Of a stretch of 64,000 bases of DNA, positions 1 to 9,595 are shown in pieces; positions within the stretch are counted from its first letter, which is position 1, and every line of letters starts with the position of its first letter. Location: the NCBI GenBank assembly GCA_002356435.2, contig AP018040.2:3534001-3598000 (forward strand), given 5' to 3'. The notes below the pieces were generated by a model. The model did not search any database. It saw only the letters and a list, made by a program, of their open reading frames with translations, and was not told the DNA's origin. This stretch comes from Petrimonas sp. IBARAKI (lineage in GTDB: Bacteria > Bacteroidota > Bacteroidia > Bacteroidales > Dysgonomonadaceae). The position numbers and the translations under genes are program-made.

Positions 1-57
1 AAATAGATAACTTTGTCGTTCATTAACAGCTAAAAATCGGATACGGACGCATCTCCT

Positions 58-594
58 ATGAACACCAAACCAGACAAAGCCAAGTTTGAAGAATTGTTTC
101 TGCAATTTTTCCCCAAGGTTAAGTTATTTGCCGCTATCCTCCTGAAATCGGAACAGGAAGCAGAGGATGTGGCACAGGATATTTTTGTCCGGTTGTGGGA
201 GACCCCCGATCTTTGGGAAGGAAACCTGGAGAAGAACTACCTGTACACCATGGTCAAGAACAACATCTTCAACCGGATCAAACGAAAGAACCTGGAAACG
301 AAATACATCCACATGCAACTGGACCTGCAGGGCGTGATGGAGCCGGAAGAGTTTGAAGACCCGCTCAACGGGATTTACCGGGAAGAGCTTCAACTGTTGC
401 TGAAACTGGCATTGGGACAGATGCCCGACAAACGGAGAGAGGTGTTCGAATTGAGCAGGTTTCAACAACTAAGTAACCTCGAAATCGCAGAAAAAATGAA
501 CCTTTCGGTACGTACCGTCGAACAACACATCTATCTCGCCTTAAAAGATTTAAAAAAATTGCTCCTGATCGCAATTTTTTTACTGAAATTTTAA
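58..594 (+). CDS. ECF sigma factor (FecI-like) of PUL 1
   Basis: A 178-residue sigma-70 family protein of extracytoplasmic function type. Region 2 is seen at about residues 10-75, with the conserved DVAQDIFVRLWE stretch, and region 4 at about 110-170, with a helix-turn-helix around LSNLEIAEKMNLSVRTVEQHI. Length and layout are normal for Bacteroidetes FecI-like sigma factors. It heads an operon-like series FecR-SusC-SusD in the same direction, and the SusC downstream carries an STN domain, so the expected circuit is glycan at SusC, signal to FecR, release of this sigma factor, and transcription of the PUL. The ATG at 58 gives a normal N-terminus. The role is known for the family; its target promoter was not identified. 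Confidence 0.93.
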   Translation: MNTKPDKAKFEELFLQFFPKVKLFAAILLKSEQEAEDVAQDIFVRLWETPDLWEGNLEKNYLYTMVKNNIFNRIKRKNLETKYIHMQLDLQGVMEPEEFEDPLNGIYREELQLLLKLALGQMPDKRREVFELSRFQQLSNLEIAEKMNLSVRTVEQHIYLALKDLKKLLLIAIFLLKF

Positions 595-679
595 GTAGTA
601 CTCCTTTTTCAGTTGTTTATTCTATAAAAGCACCGTAGTGGCTTACACGGAAGCATGCTATTTTAGAGAAACATTTGAG

Positions 680-1669
680 ATGGAAAACTACTTTCACAAG
701 ATTATTGATTTATTTGCAAAAGACAACGTCCCGCCACCGGTTCGGGATGATTTTTACTGTTGGCTTACGACTGAAAAGCATGCCGGAGAAAAGGACGAAG
801 CACTGCGGCAACTGTGGAATAACCTGACGGAAGATAATTCCACATATGCCACGCCCGACACATTCCGTTCCCTGAAGGAGGTGCTTGGGAAAATCAGGAA
901 AAGGCAGGGCGACACCCGAACCAGATTCATCCGCTTCTGGCAGGTAACGGCAGCTACGCTGTTCGTTGCACTGGTTACCACATTCTATTTCACCGCCCGT
1001 GAAACACCGCTGAAAGACGATCTGATTGAACAGTACGTACCGATTGGTAGTATGACCCGCGTGATTCTGCCCGATGGTACCGAAGTTGTCATGAACGCCA
1101 CTACCTCATTGCTGTACCCGGAGCAATTCACCGGGGAAGCCAGAAGTGTATACCTGATCGGGGAGGCGAATTTCAAGGTGGCACGCGACGAAAAGATGCC
1201 TTTCGTCGTTAAATCAAACGATTACCAGGTGACCGCACTGGGTACGGAGTTCAACATGAGGGTCTACCCCGGTGATTCAATCCTCTCAACAACCCTGCTT
1301 TCGGGCAGTGTGGAAGTCCGGTACAACAACATCCAGTCGGCACGGATACTGCGGCCGAAAGAGCAATTCTCCTATAACAGGAATACAAAGAAAGAATCGA
1401 TCAGCCGTCCCGACCTCTCCGATGTGACAGCCTGGCAAAGGGGAGAGCTCATATTCAAATCGGCCACGCTGGAAGAGATCATCGCCGATCTCGAAAGAAA
1501 ATACTCTTGCACATTCGTATATACAGCAAACACATTGAAGGAGGACAAATATACCTTCCGCTTCAAAAGCAATACCCCATTGCAGGTAGTCATGGAGATC
1601 ATCGCCGAAGTATCGGGTCACATCCGGTTCAGGATACAAGGAGACAAATGTTACATATCACCCGTATAA
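680..1669 (+). CDS. FecR-type anti-sigma factor of PUL 1
   Basis: Inner membrane anti-sigma regulator, about 329 residues from the chosen start. A short cytoplasmic N-terminal part is followed by one membrane segment (around VTAATLFVALVTTFYFTA). The periplasmic FecR domain then contains the typical VILPDGTEVVMNATTSLLYP and YLIGEANFKVARDEKMPFVV stretches, and the C-terminal DUF4974-like part has TLEEIIADLERKYSCTFVY. The frame is open from a GTG at 638, but the ATG at 680 (start MENYFHKIIDLF) matches the usual beginning of the family. It should hold the sigma factor encoded just upstream and receive the signal from the STN domain of the SusC downstream. Confidence 0.9.
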   Translation: MENYFHKIIDLFAKDNVPPPVRDDFYCWLTTEKHAGEKDEALRQLWNNLTEDNSTYATPDTFRSLKEVLGKIRKRQGDTRTRFIRFWQVTAATLFVALVTTFYFTARETPLKDDLIEQYVPIGSMTRVILPDGTEVVMNATTSLLYPEQFTGEARSVYLIGEANFKVARDEKMPFVVKSNDYQVTALGTEFNMRVYPGDSILSTTLLSGSVEVRYNNIQSARILRPKEQFSYNRNTKKESISRPDLSDVTAWQRGELIFKSATLEEIIADLERKYSCTFVYTANTLKEDKYTFRFKSNTPLQVVMEIIAEVSGHIRFRIQGDKCYISPV

Positions 1670-1819
1670 ACAATCAATTAATAATCATTTTAAATATAAT
1701 ACAATATGGATACATCGTGACAAAAAAACCGGAACAAAGAGGCTCCTTTGTTCCGGAAACTCAGCGTTAGAATCTATTCTCCCAAACAATAAGTCAAACT
1801 TCTAATCTAACACTAAGAA

Positions 1820-4800
1820 ATGAAATTTAAAGGTATCAATTTTATCAATATGAAAAAGGCAAAAACAAGAATTTTTATCTTTTTCATGTGTCTGATCGCT
1901 TCACCGGCATCTTTGCTTGCCCAGGAAAAGGAAACCATAACCATTCAACAAAATGATATTTCGGTTATAGAAGCGTTGCAGGAGATTGAGCGGCAATCTA
2001 ACATGTTTGTCGCTTACAACGAGTCACAACTGAAGAATCAAAAGAATCTCAACCTGCAGGTTTCCAACCGACCGGTGGATGAGGTATTAACTCTGATCCT
2101 GAAGGAAACAGGGTTCACCTGGCAGATGAAGGACAATTATATCGTAATTGTCCCCGGTCAACAGGTGAGTGGAAGGAAAATCAACGGATCCATCACCGAT
2201 GAACTGGGTGATCCGATTATCGGAGCGAACATCATTGAGAAAGGGACTTCGAACGGTACAGTAACCGATTATGACGGCAACTTTTCATTGAATGTGGAAG
2301 AGAATGCCACGCTACTTGTCTCTTACATAGGTTACTTGTCGCAGGAGATCAACACTGCAAGGAAAAGCACATTCAATATCATACTGGCAGAAGACTTGAA
2401 AACGCTCGAGGAGGTTGTGGTGATTGGCTATGGGTCGGTGAAACGACGCGACGTGACCACAGCAGTCTCATCCGTCTCCACCGAGAGTCTCAACGAACGG
2501 CCGATCATCTCTGCCGCACAGGCCATCCAGGGCAAGGCCGCTGGCGTGAACGTGTACCAACCCAGCGGCACGCCGGGCGGAGATATGGTAATACGGGTGC
2601 GCGGCACCACTTCCTTTAACGGGAGCAACAGTCCTCTTTACGTGGTGGACGGGGTACCGGTGGACAACATGAACTTTCTCTCTCCCACCGATATTGCCGA
2701 TATCCAGATTCTCAAAGATGCCTCTTCGGCATCTATCTACGGTTCCCGTGCAGCCAACGGCGTGGTACTAATCACTACCAAACAGGCAACAGCAGAAGCA
2801 AAAGTCACCGCCAACATCCAATACGGTGTGAGCCACGTGGCCAACCGTATCAAATCGCTCAATGCCGTACAGTACAAAGAACTGATGGACGAATTACGCC
2901 CGGGTGCAATACCCGAAGGAACTACCGACAGGACCGATTGGTTTAGGGAGGTATACGGCACCGGTATCACCCAGAATTACCAACTACAACTCTCAGACGG
3001 GAACGAGCGGATTCGTTATTTCGTGTCGGGTGGTTACCTCGACGAGAAAGGGGTACTTAGTTCCGCTTTTTTCCGCCGCTTCAACCTGCGCAGTAACGTA
3101 GAGAGCCAGATAAGGAACTGGCTGCACATGGGATTGAACCTGGCCTATTCAGACAACTCCAAGAACGGCGTTACTACCGGCCTTGGCTCCAACCGCGGAG
3201 GCGTAGTGCTTTCGGTGGTGAACCTGCCAACCGCGGCAACCGTCAGGGATGAGACCAGTGGCCTCTATAACCGCCTTTTCTTTGGGCAGAACATCACTAA
3301 CCCGGTGGAAGCGCTGGAAAACGGGAAGAACAACAAAAACAACGAAAACCGGCTGATAGCATCTGCCAATGCCACGATTACCTTTATGTCCGACCTGACA
3401 CTGAGGTCATCCTTCACCCTAGATCGCAGAAATGGCATCGCAACAGGTTTCACTCCCCCCGTGCACGGCGCCGACAGGGATGACTGGGGTACCGCCTGGG
3501 ACAATCGCAGCATGAATCAACTGCTGGTATTCGACAACGTGCTAACCTACAAAAAAAGCCTGGCCGGCAAGCATAACTTCGAAGGGATGGCCGGTACTTC
3601 CTGGACCAATTCGCAATGGTCGCAAAATTATATCAACGGATCCCATTACAAGGACGGATCCATTAAAACATTGAACGCGGCAAACAAGATTGCATGGGAC
3701 AATACCGGATCGAGTGCATCCCAATGGGGAATCTTGTCCGGATTCGGCAGAATAGCCTACAACTACAACAGCAAGTACCTCTTCACCTTTAACATTCGTG
3801 CTGACGGCTCATCAAAACTACATCCCGACCACAGGTGGGGACTTTTTCCTTCTTTCTCCGGAGCCTGGCGCCTCTCATCGGAAAGCTTCATGCAGGATTT
3901 AGACTGGCTTGACGACATGAAAATCCGCGGCGGATGGGGACAGACCGGCAACCAGTCGGGTGTAGGCGACTTCGCCTACCTGCAACGGTACAACATCACC
4001 CGTCAGCCCTGGTTCGAAGAGGGAAAGACCGATGCGATACCCTTGATCACTCAAGCTAACCTCCGCACCCCCGATCTTACCTGGGAGACAACCTCCCAAT
4101 CCAATATAGGTATCGATGTCACCCTCCTCAGGGACAGGCTAACCCTCGCCATGGATTACTATTACAAGTATACCACCGACATGCTAATGTTCGTCTCGCT
4201 CCCCTCGGGGGCAGCTGCCGCGAACCAGATCGTACGGAACGAAGGAGAGATGTTAAATCGGGGATTTGAATTTGCCCTGAACTCACGCAACCTGACCGGA
4301 GCGTTCAACTGGAACTCAGACTTCAATATTTCCTTCAACCGGAATAAACTGAAAAAGCTAGCGCTTCAGCAAATCTATTACGATGCTGAAACTACCGACG
4401 CCCTCCGCCTGATACGAGTAGTTCGTAACGAGCCAGGACGTCCACTCGGTGGCTTCTACGGATACATCAGCGACGGTGTGGATTCCGAAACCGGTGAACT
4501 GATGTACCGCGACCTGAACGAAGACGGCAGGATTTCCTCAACGGACCGCACCTATATCGGTGACCCTAACCCTGACTTCACCTTCGGTTTCACCAACTAC
4601 TTCTCATACAAGGGATTCAGCCTGAACATCTTCCTTCAGGGATCGGTAGGCAATGACATCTTCAATGCCTCCAAGGCCGATGTGCAGGGCATGTACGATC
4701 TGAAGAACCAATCGGTAGAGGTACTGAGACGCTGGCGCACACCCGGCCAGTTCACCACTATTCCCAAGGCGGGATTTGACATGAAGCCGTCTACCTATTT

Positions 4801-5056
4801 TATTGAAGACGGAAGCTACCTGCGTGTGAAAGATGTCACGCTCTCCTATAACTTCTCCGGATCCTTCCTGGAACGGACCGGCATATCGCGTTTGCAGCCC
4901 TATGTAACGCTCAGCAACCTGTTCACCCTGACCAATTACAAGGGGATGGACCCCGAAGTGAATCAATGGGGGGACAGTGGTGCCGTACAAGGTATCGACT
5001 GGGGTACTTATCCTCACAGCAGAACCATCTTGTTTGGACTAAATCTTGAATTTTAA
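1820..5056 (+). CDS. SusC/RagA TonB-dependent outer membrane transporter with STN domain (PUL 1)
   Basis: A 1078-residue outer membrane transporter for glycan fragments. In order: signal peptide (the ATG at 1850, MKKAKTRIFIFF, gives the more usual start; cleavage near SLLAQ), STN domain at about 40-110 (ALQEIERQSNMFVAYNE), a carboxypeptidase-D-like domain at about 118-195 (ITDELGDPIIGANIIEKGTS), plug domain beginning EEVVVIGYGSVKRRDVT, then the 22-strand-type barrel ending in LFGLNLEF with a terminal aromatic residue. The STN domain is the known contact for FecR, which ties transport to the sigma/anti-sigma pair upstream. It should form a lidded complex with the SusD 12 bases downstream. The GH30 gene in the locus suggests beta-1,6-gluco-oligosaccharides as cargo. 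Confidence 0.95.
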   Translation: MKFKGINFINMKKAKTRIFIFFMCLIASPASLLAQEKETITIQQNDISVIEALQEIERQSNMFVAYNESQLKNQKNLNLQVSNRPVDEVLTLILKETGFTWQMKDNYIVIVPGQQVSGRKINGSITDELGDPIIGANIIEKGTSNGTVTDYDGNFSLNVEENATLLVSYIGYLSQEINTARKSTFNIILAEDLKTLEEVVVIGYGSVKRRDVTTAVSSVSTESLNERPIISAAQAIQGKAAGVNVYQPSGTPGGDMVIRVRGTTSFNGSNSPLYVVDGVPVDNMNFLSPTDIADIQILKDASSASIYGSRAANGVVLITTKQATAEAKVTANIQYGVSHVANRIKSLNAVQYKELMDELRPGAIPEGTTDRTDWFREVYGTGITQNYQLQLSDGNERIRYFVSGGYLDEKGVLSSAFFRRFNLRSNVESQIRNWLHMGLNLAYSDNSKNGVTTGLGSNRGGVVLSVVNLPTAATVRDETSGLYNRLFFGQNITNPVEALENGKNNKNNENRLIASANATITFMSDLTLRSSFTLDRRNGIATGFTPPVHGADRDDWGTAWDNRSMNQLLVFDNVLTYKKSLAGKHNFEGMAGTSWTNSQWSQNYINGSHYKDGSIKTLNAANKIAWDNTGSSASQWGILSGFGRIAYNYNSKYLFTFNIRADGSSKLHPDHRWGLFPSFSGAWRLSSESFMQDLDWLDDMKIRGGWGQTGNQSGVGDFAYLQRYNITRQPWFEEGKTDAIPLITQANLRTPDLTWETTSQSNIGIDVTLLRDRLTLAMDYYYKYTTDMLMFVSLPSGAAAANQIVRNEGEMLNRGFEFALNSRNLTGAFNWNSDFNISFNRNKLKKLALQQIYYDAETTDALRLIRVVRNEPGRPLGGFYGYISDGVDSETGELMYRDLNEDGRISSTDRTYIGDPNPDFTFGFTNYFSYKGFSLNIFLQGSVGNDIFNASKADVQGMYDLKNQSVEVLRRWRTPGQFTTIPKAGFDMKPSTYFIEDGSYLRVKDVTLSYNFSGSFLERTGISRLQPYVTLSNLFTLTNYKGMDPEVNQWGDSGAVQGIDWGTYPHSRTILFGLNLEF

Positions 5057-5068
5057 ACCAAAGAATCA

Positions 5069-6610
5069 ATGAAGACAAAATATCTATTATTATTCATCTG
5101 TATCGCCGCTCTTCTGGCATCCTGTTCGCTCGATTATGATCCACTGGATACATACTCCGACGTGACCGAAGGAATGGAACAGGATAGTGTGACAGTGGTC
5201 TTTAAAGACAAGGCCGCTGTGATATCGCACCGACAAACACTCCTAAACCTGTTCAGGAACGGGCAGGAACACTGGCACCTCGATATGCTCCTGTTGGCCG
5301 AAGCTCATTCAGACAACGCCTACGCGGGCGCACCCAACAACGAGACAACACCTTTCGAGGTGAATTCCATCGAAGGATCAAGCACCACGCTTAACCGAGA
5401 CTGGAACATGCACATGGGGAACATTGCCCAAGCCAATAAAATGATCGTCTATGTGGACAGCGTAAAGGACAGTTCACTCACTGAGGCGGAAAGAAAACAG
5501 TACAAAGCCGAAGCTAAAATTCTGAGAGGTATGGTCTATTTCGACATGGTACGTATATGGGCAAATATACCGTTGGTGACCACCGTCGCAGGTGATATCA
5601 CGGCGGGTACGATCAAAGAGGTATATCCGGCTTACTTCCCGGCTCAAACCGATGCACTGACCATCTACCAACAAATAGAACAGGATTTACTGGAGGGCCT
5701 GCAGTATGCACCCGACAACAACGTGCAGGATAAAACTCAACTCTCTAAATCGGTGGCTCGGGCCCTGCTGGCAAAAGTATATGCCGAAAAGCCCCTGCGT
5801 GATTACGACAAGGTCATCCAATATGCCGATGAACTGGAAGTCGATGGTTTTGAACTGGAAGCGAACTACGGTGATCTGTTCGATGTGGTGCTGACAGATC
5901 CCAACGCCCCCCCTTCCCAGACGAATAAGGCGATAGAAGCAAAGATGAGAAACAGCCGGGAGACTATCTACGAAGCCCAGTTCTTCCCGGGAAACACCAA
6001 CTGGGTGACCTGGATGTTCGGGCGCAAGCTCGACGACTGGTCGTTCTGGTTCGATTTCCTGAAATGGATTACCCCTTCACGTGACCTGATCCGTACCTTC
6101 AACAGCGAGCCCGGTGACAAACGCTACCAACAAACCGTGGTTTTCTACGAATGCGACTGGAACATGTACTACCCGGCAAACAATTATGCGTTCATGTACA
6201 AATGCCGGAGCGGCTACAACAGCATCATCAAACTGCGCTATGCCGATATCCTGCTGCTGAAAGCAGAGGCCTTGATCGACAAAGGGGACTACAACAAAGC
6301 GGCGCAAATCATCAACCGTACGCGTACCCGCGCCGGACTGAACAGTCTCCCCGCATCCGCTGCTGCTGACAAAGAATCCATCACGCAGGCGTACCTCAAG
6401 GAACGCCGCCTTGAATTGGCGCTGGAAGGACATCGATGGTTCGACCTCGTTCGCCTCAACAAGGTAGAAGAAGTGATGAACACCGTATTTGACAAGGACG
6501 AAGGACGTCCGGCACAGACAATGCCCTACACCAGCCTCTCCTACGTCCTGCCCATCCCGCAGGCTGTGATGGATCAAAACCCCAACCTGGTGCAAAACCC
6601 GGGCTACTAA
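5069..6610 (+). CDS. SusD/RagB glycan-binding lipoprotein (PUL 1)
   Basis: A 513-residue surface lipoprotein that closes the SusC barrel and binds glycan. The signal peptide ends in the lipobox LLASC (Cys19). The SusD fold is clear: TPR-like helical part with QYKAEAKILRGMVYFDMVRIW at about 145-170, the RYADILLLKAEALI helix, and the C-terminal RagB/SusD signature LKERRLELALEGHRWFDLVR followed by YVLPIPQAVMDQNPNLVQNPGY. The first domain is of the SusD-like_3 kind. It lies directly after its SusC partner and before a surface glycan-binding lipoprotein and a GH30, as expected in a PUL. Confidence 0.94.
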   Translation: MKTKYLLLFICIAALLASCSLDYDPLDTYSDVTEGMEQDSVTVVFKDKAAVISHRQTLLNLFRNGQEHWHLDMLLLAEAHSDNAYAGAPNNETTPFEVNSIEGSSTTLNRDWNMHMGNIAQANKMIVYVDSVKDSSLTEAERKQYKAEAKILRGMVYFDMVRIWANIPLVTTVAGDITAGTIKEVYPAYFPAQTDALTIYQQIEQDLLEGLQYAPDNNVQDKTQLSKSVARALLAKVYAEKPLRDYDKVIQYADELEVDGFELEANYGDLFDVVLTDPNAPPSQTNKAIEAKMRNSRETIYEAQFFPGNTNWVTWMFGRKLDDWSFWFDFLKWITPSRDLIRTFNSEPGDKRYQQTVVFYECDWNMYYPANNYAFMYKCRSGYNSIIKLRYADILLLKAEALIDKGDYNKAAQIINRTRTRAGLNSLPASAAADKESITQAYLKERRLELALEGHRWFDLVRLNKVEEVMNTVFDKDEGRPAQTMPYTSLSYVLPIPQAVMDQNPNLVQNPGY

Positions 6611-6643
6611 ACATTCATGTTACACATAAATTAGGAGACAACT

Positions 6644-8044
6644 ATGAGCTTCACACATAAGATATTGATAATAACAGGATTAATCACATTGCTTTTTATA
6701 TCTTGCAATGATGAAGAATATGGTCCTAAAAAAGAATCAACCCCGGTGATAGAATCGGCAGCGGTGAGTCCCGCTGCATTTACCTTCGGTGATTCCATTA
6801 CACTCACGGCGAAGATCACCGACCCGGCCACCAACCTTTCAGGACTGACCTATGAGATCATTTCCGACAGCAGGGTCTTGGCTTCAGGCGAAATACCTGT
6901 TGGTGGTACCCTGCACGATGTATCCCACTCGATCTTTGTGCCACTCTTAAGCAACCAGTCCGATAATGCGGTTGTACAGGTCAACCTGACGGCCCAAAAT
7001 GTGCTGAAAGGGACAGCTTCACATCAGATCATCGGCCTTACCGGAAAACGGCCCGTCTACAACCGACTTTACCTGGTAACAGACAATGGCAACATTGCCA
7101 TCCTGACGCCTCAGCTTGCGGACAAAAACAGGTTTCAGGCAGACGGCCTGACCTACGACACCTCCTTCCGGTTCCGGATCGCCGAAAAGCTCAACGCGGA
7201 CAACAGCATTGACTACACGGGCGATGTATACGGCAACGTGGGAGGCAAGATAGGAATGATCAGTCAATCGGGTGAGTCGGCCTTCGCTTATGCGACCCAT
7301 GCCGACTATACCAAAGAATTCCTGTTCGACGGGTTTGCCTTCAGCGTTAACACCTCCGGGAGCATGCTCAGTGATATTGACCTGGCCCTGAGCAAATTCT
7401 CGGGCAGTGATATCGGCGGAGAATCATTCCGCATGCTGAAACGTAACCTGAAGAAAGGTGCCACCTACCCCGTGTTCGGAGAGCTGGCAGACACCCGGAA
7501 CATGTATAATCCGGATTTCTTTGAACGAATCGCCACGGATAAAGTCACCTTCCTGGGTGAAACAGGAGATTACACCATTTACTACAATCCCGTTCGTAGG
7601 AACATCTTCGTGGGAGTGGACAATCCCTCTTATCCCGACTACCTGCTGGTGTGCGGATGGGGATTGGGATACCCTACAAACGTTACCTCGGCAGAGATCG
7701 CCTCCACCTACCCCGGGAGAGGCAGAACTCATACCGACTGGGGCTTTGGGAATGTATTGAACTACGTACTGATGCGCAGGATCGGTGAAGATATTTTCCA
7801 GGGAACCTTTTACACACCGGGCGATCACGACCACTACGCCGGATTCAAGCCGTTCGAGAACACCGGATGGGGAAACGAGAAGAAAGCTGGTGAATTTACC
7901 TTCACCGGCATGCAGATTATCAAGGGAGACAACAACTGGGATATTCCTAACGGAGCGAATGATCCGGTGGTGGAATCGGCCAATTACCGCTTTACGATCA
8001 ATCTGAATAACCATACGGTACATATTGAAAAAGTTACACTCTAG
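6644..8044 (+). CDS. SusE-like surface glycan-binding lipoprotein
   Basis: A 466-residue predicted lipoprotein with signal peptide and lipobox around LLFISC (Cys21). The residues after the cysteine are acidic (NDEE), as in Bacteroidetes surface-export signals. An Ig-like first domain (SPAAFTFGDSITLTAKITDP) is followed by repeated beta-rich modules with conserved aromatic and glycine residues. No catalytic motif is visible. Its place between SusD and GH30 is that of a surface glycan-binding protein (SGBP); similar multi-domain SGBPs are found in Bacteroides beta-1,6-glucan loci. Function is inferred from position and architecture; I cannot assign an exact Pfam domain. Confidence 0.75.
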   Translation: MSFTHKILIITGLITLLFISCNDEEYGPKKESTPVIESAAVSPAAFTFGDSITLTAKITDPATNLSGLTYEIISDSRVLASGEIPVGGTLHDVSHSIFVPLLSNQSDNAVVQVNLTAQNVLKGTASHQIIGLTGKRPVYNRLYLVTDNGNIAILTPQLADKNRFQADGLTYDTSFRFRIAEKLNADNSIDYTGDVYGNVGGKIGMISQSGESAFAYATHADYTKEFLFDGFAFSVNTSGSMLSDIDLALSKFSGSDIGGESFRMLKRNLKKGATYPVFGELADTRNMYNPDFFERIATDKVTFLGETGDYTIYYNPVRRNIFVGVDNPSYPDYLLVCGWGLGYPTNVTSAEIASTYPGRGRTHTDWGFGNVLNYVLMRRIGEDIFQGTFYTPGDHDHYAGFKPFENTGWGNEKKAGEFTFTGMQIIKGDNNWDIPNGANDPVVESANYRFTINLNNHTVHIEKVTL

Positions 8045-8063
8045 TCTGTAAAAATACAATCCT

Positions 8064-9581
8064 ATGAAGATAAAAACCCATTTAAAAGTGACATTTCTGC
8101 TGATATCGCTGTTGTTCGGCTTCTCGTTCTGTGGCGACACAGGCAAGGAGGATAACGGCGGCGATCACCCGGAGCCGGAGCAGCCCGTGAAGGAGGACGT
8201 GACCATTTACATCACCACCAACACCCGGTCACAGGACTTTAAAAAACAAACCGTCGGTTTCAGTAAACGGGACAATATGTCGCCTTCAACCCTGAGGCTT
8301 GACCCCGGCACGCGCTACCAGACCATGGATGGCTTTGGCGCAGCAGTGACCGGATCGTCTGCCTTTAATTTATTGAAGATGAAGCCGGAGAACCGCACCA
8401 AGTTTCTCAAGGAGACCTTTTCCGAAACTGAGGGGATGGGACAGAGTTACATTCGTATTTCCATCGGTTGTTCCGATTTCTCCTTGAGCGAGTACACCTG
8501 CTGCGACACGCCCGGCATGGAAAATTTCGCCCTCACACAGGAGGAGACAGACTACGTGATCCCCGTCCTGAAGGAGATCCTGGCCATCAACCCGAACATA
8601 AAGATCATGGGGTCACCCTGGACTCCTCCCCGCTGGATGAAGGTGAATAACCTTACCGATCTCCAGCCGTTCAACTCATGGACAAACGGTCGGCTCAATC
8701 CCGGTTTTTACGGCGACTATGCCGATTACTTCGTGAAGTGGATTCGCGCTTTCGAAGCTGAGGGAATCAAGATCTACTCGGTGACCCCGCAAAACGAACC
8801 GCTCAACAGGGGGAATTCCGCATCACTTTATATGACCTGGCAGGAGCAACGCGATTTCGTGAAGAACGCACTGGGGCCGAAAATGGCTGCGGCAGGGTTA
8901 ACGACAAAGATCTACGTTTACGACCACAACTACAATTACGACAGCGACAAAGCGGAAAACGCCGATCAAGGACAATTCCCTCTGAAGATCTATGCCGACG
9001 ATGAAGCGGCCCGTTTCATTGCGGGAGCCGCCTACCACAACTACGGCGGGAACAGGGAGGAGCTGAACTTCATCCATCAGTCGCGTCCCGACAAAGAGCT
9101 GGTCTTCACGGAGACCTCCATCGGCACGTGGAACAACGGTCGGAACCTCGAGAACCGCCTGATCGACGACATGAGGGAGGTGGCACTAGGAACGGTTAAC
9201 AACTGGAGCAAGGGGGTTATCGTCTGGAATCTGATGCTCGACACCGACCGCGGCCCCAACCGTGAAGGCGGATGCCAGACCTGTTACGGGGCCGTCGACA
9301 TTGATCGCTCCAACTACTCCACCATCACCCGCAATTCGCATTACTACATCGTAGGACATCTATCATCGGTGGTAAAACCGGGAGCAGTACGCATCGGCAC
9401 CTCGGGCTTCTCGGATTCCGGCTTCTACCATTCTGCATTTGAAAATAGCGACGGCACCTACGCCGTGGTGCTGCTCAACAGTACTGCCGCGAACAAGGTG
9501 ATCACCCTTGACGACGGAAAAAATCATTTCGCCTATGACGTGCCGGCCAAATCTGTGATATCTTATCGATGGAAAAAATAA
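8064..9581 (+). CDS. GH30 endo-beta-1,6-glucanase / glucosylceramidase-like hydrolase
   Basis: A 505-residue glycoside hydrolase of family 30. The (beta/alpha)8 part runs from about 75 (GTRYQTMDGFGAAVTGSSAF) to 420 and is followed by the beta domain of the family. Visible landmarks: IMGSPWTPPRWMK, VTPQNEPLN with the likely acid/base Glu245, and ELVFTETSIGTW with the likely nucleophile Glu350. The N-terminus is a lipoprotein-like signal (Cys24, followed by the acidic linker GDTGKEDNGGDHPEPEQP), which suggests display on the cell surface. The nearest type I recognise is subfamily GH30_3, whose Bacteroides members cut beta-1,6-glucan (pustulan). The subfamily is my inference; the family is secure. 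Confidence 0.9.
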   Translation: MKIKTHLKVTFLLISLLFGFSFCGDTGKEDNGGDHPEPEQPVKEDVTIYITTNTRSQDFKKQTVGFSKRDNMSPSTLRLDPGTRYQTMDGFGAAVTGSSAFNLLKMKPENRTKFLKETFSETEGMGQSYIRISIGCSDFSLSEYTCCDTPGMENFALTQEETDYVIPVLKEILAINPNIKIMGSPWTPPRWMKVNNLTDLQPFNSWTNGRLNPGFYGDYADYFVKWIRAFEAEGIKIYSVTPQNEPLNRGNSASLYMTWQEQRDFVKNALGPKMAAAGLTTKIYVYDHNYNYDSDKAENADQGQFPLKIYADDEAARFIAGAAYHNYGGNREELNFIHQSRPDKELVFTETSIGTWNNGRNLENRLIDDMREVALGTVNNWSKGVIVWNLMLDTDRGPNREGGCQTCYGAVDIDRSNYSTITRNSHYYIVGHLSSVVKPGAVRIGTSGFSDSGFYHSAFENSDGTYAVVLLNSTAANKVITLDDGKNHFAYDVPAKSVISYRWKK

Positions 9582-9595
9582 AAAACTGCAACCCT

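Noticed and set aside
124-468. 114-codon frame antisense to the first sigma factor, and many similar antisense frames in the PUL genes
   Set aside because: They mirror GC-rich coding sequence of clearly real genes and show no domain, signal peptide or independent promoter.
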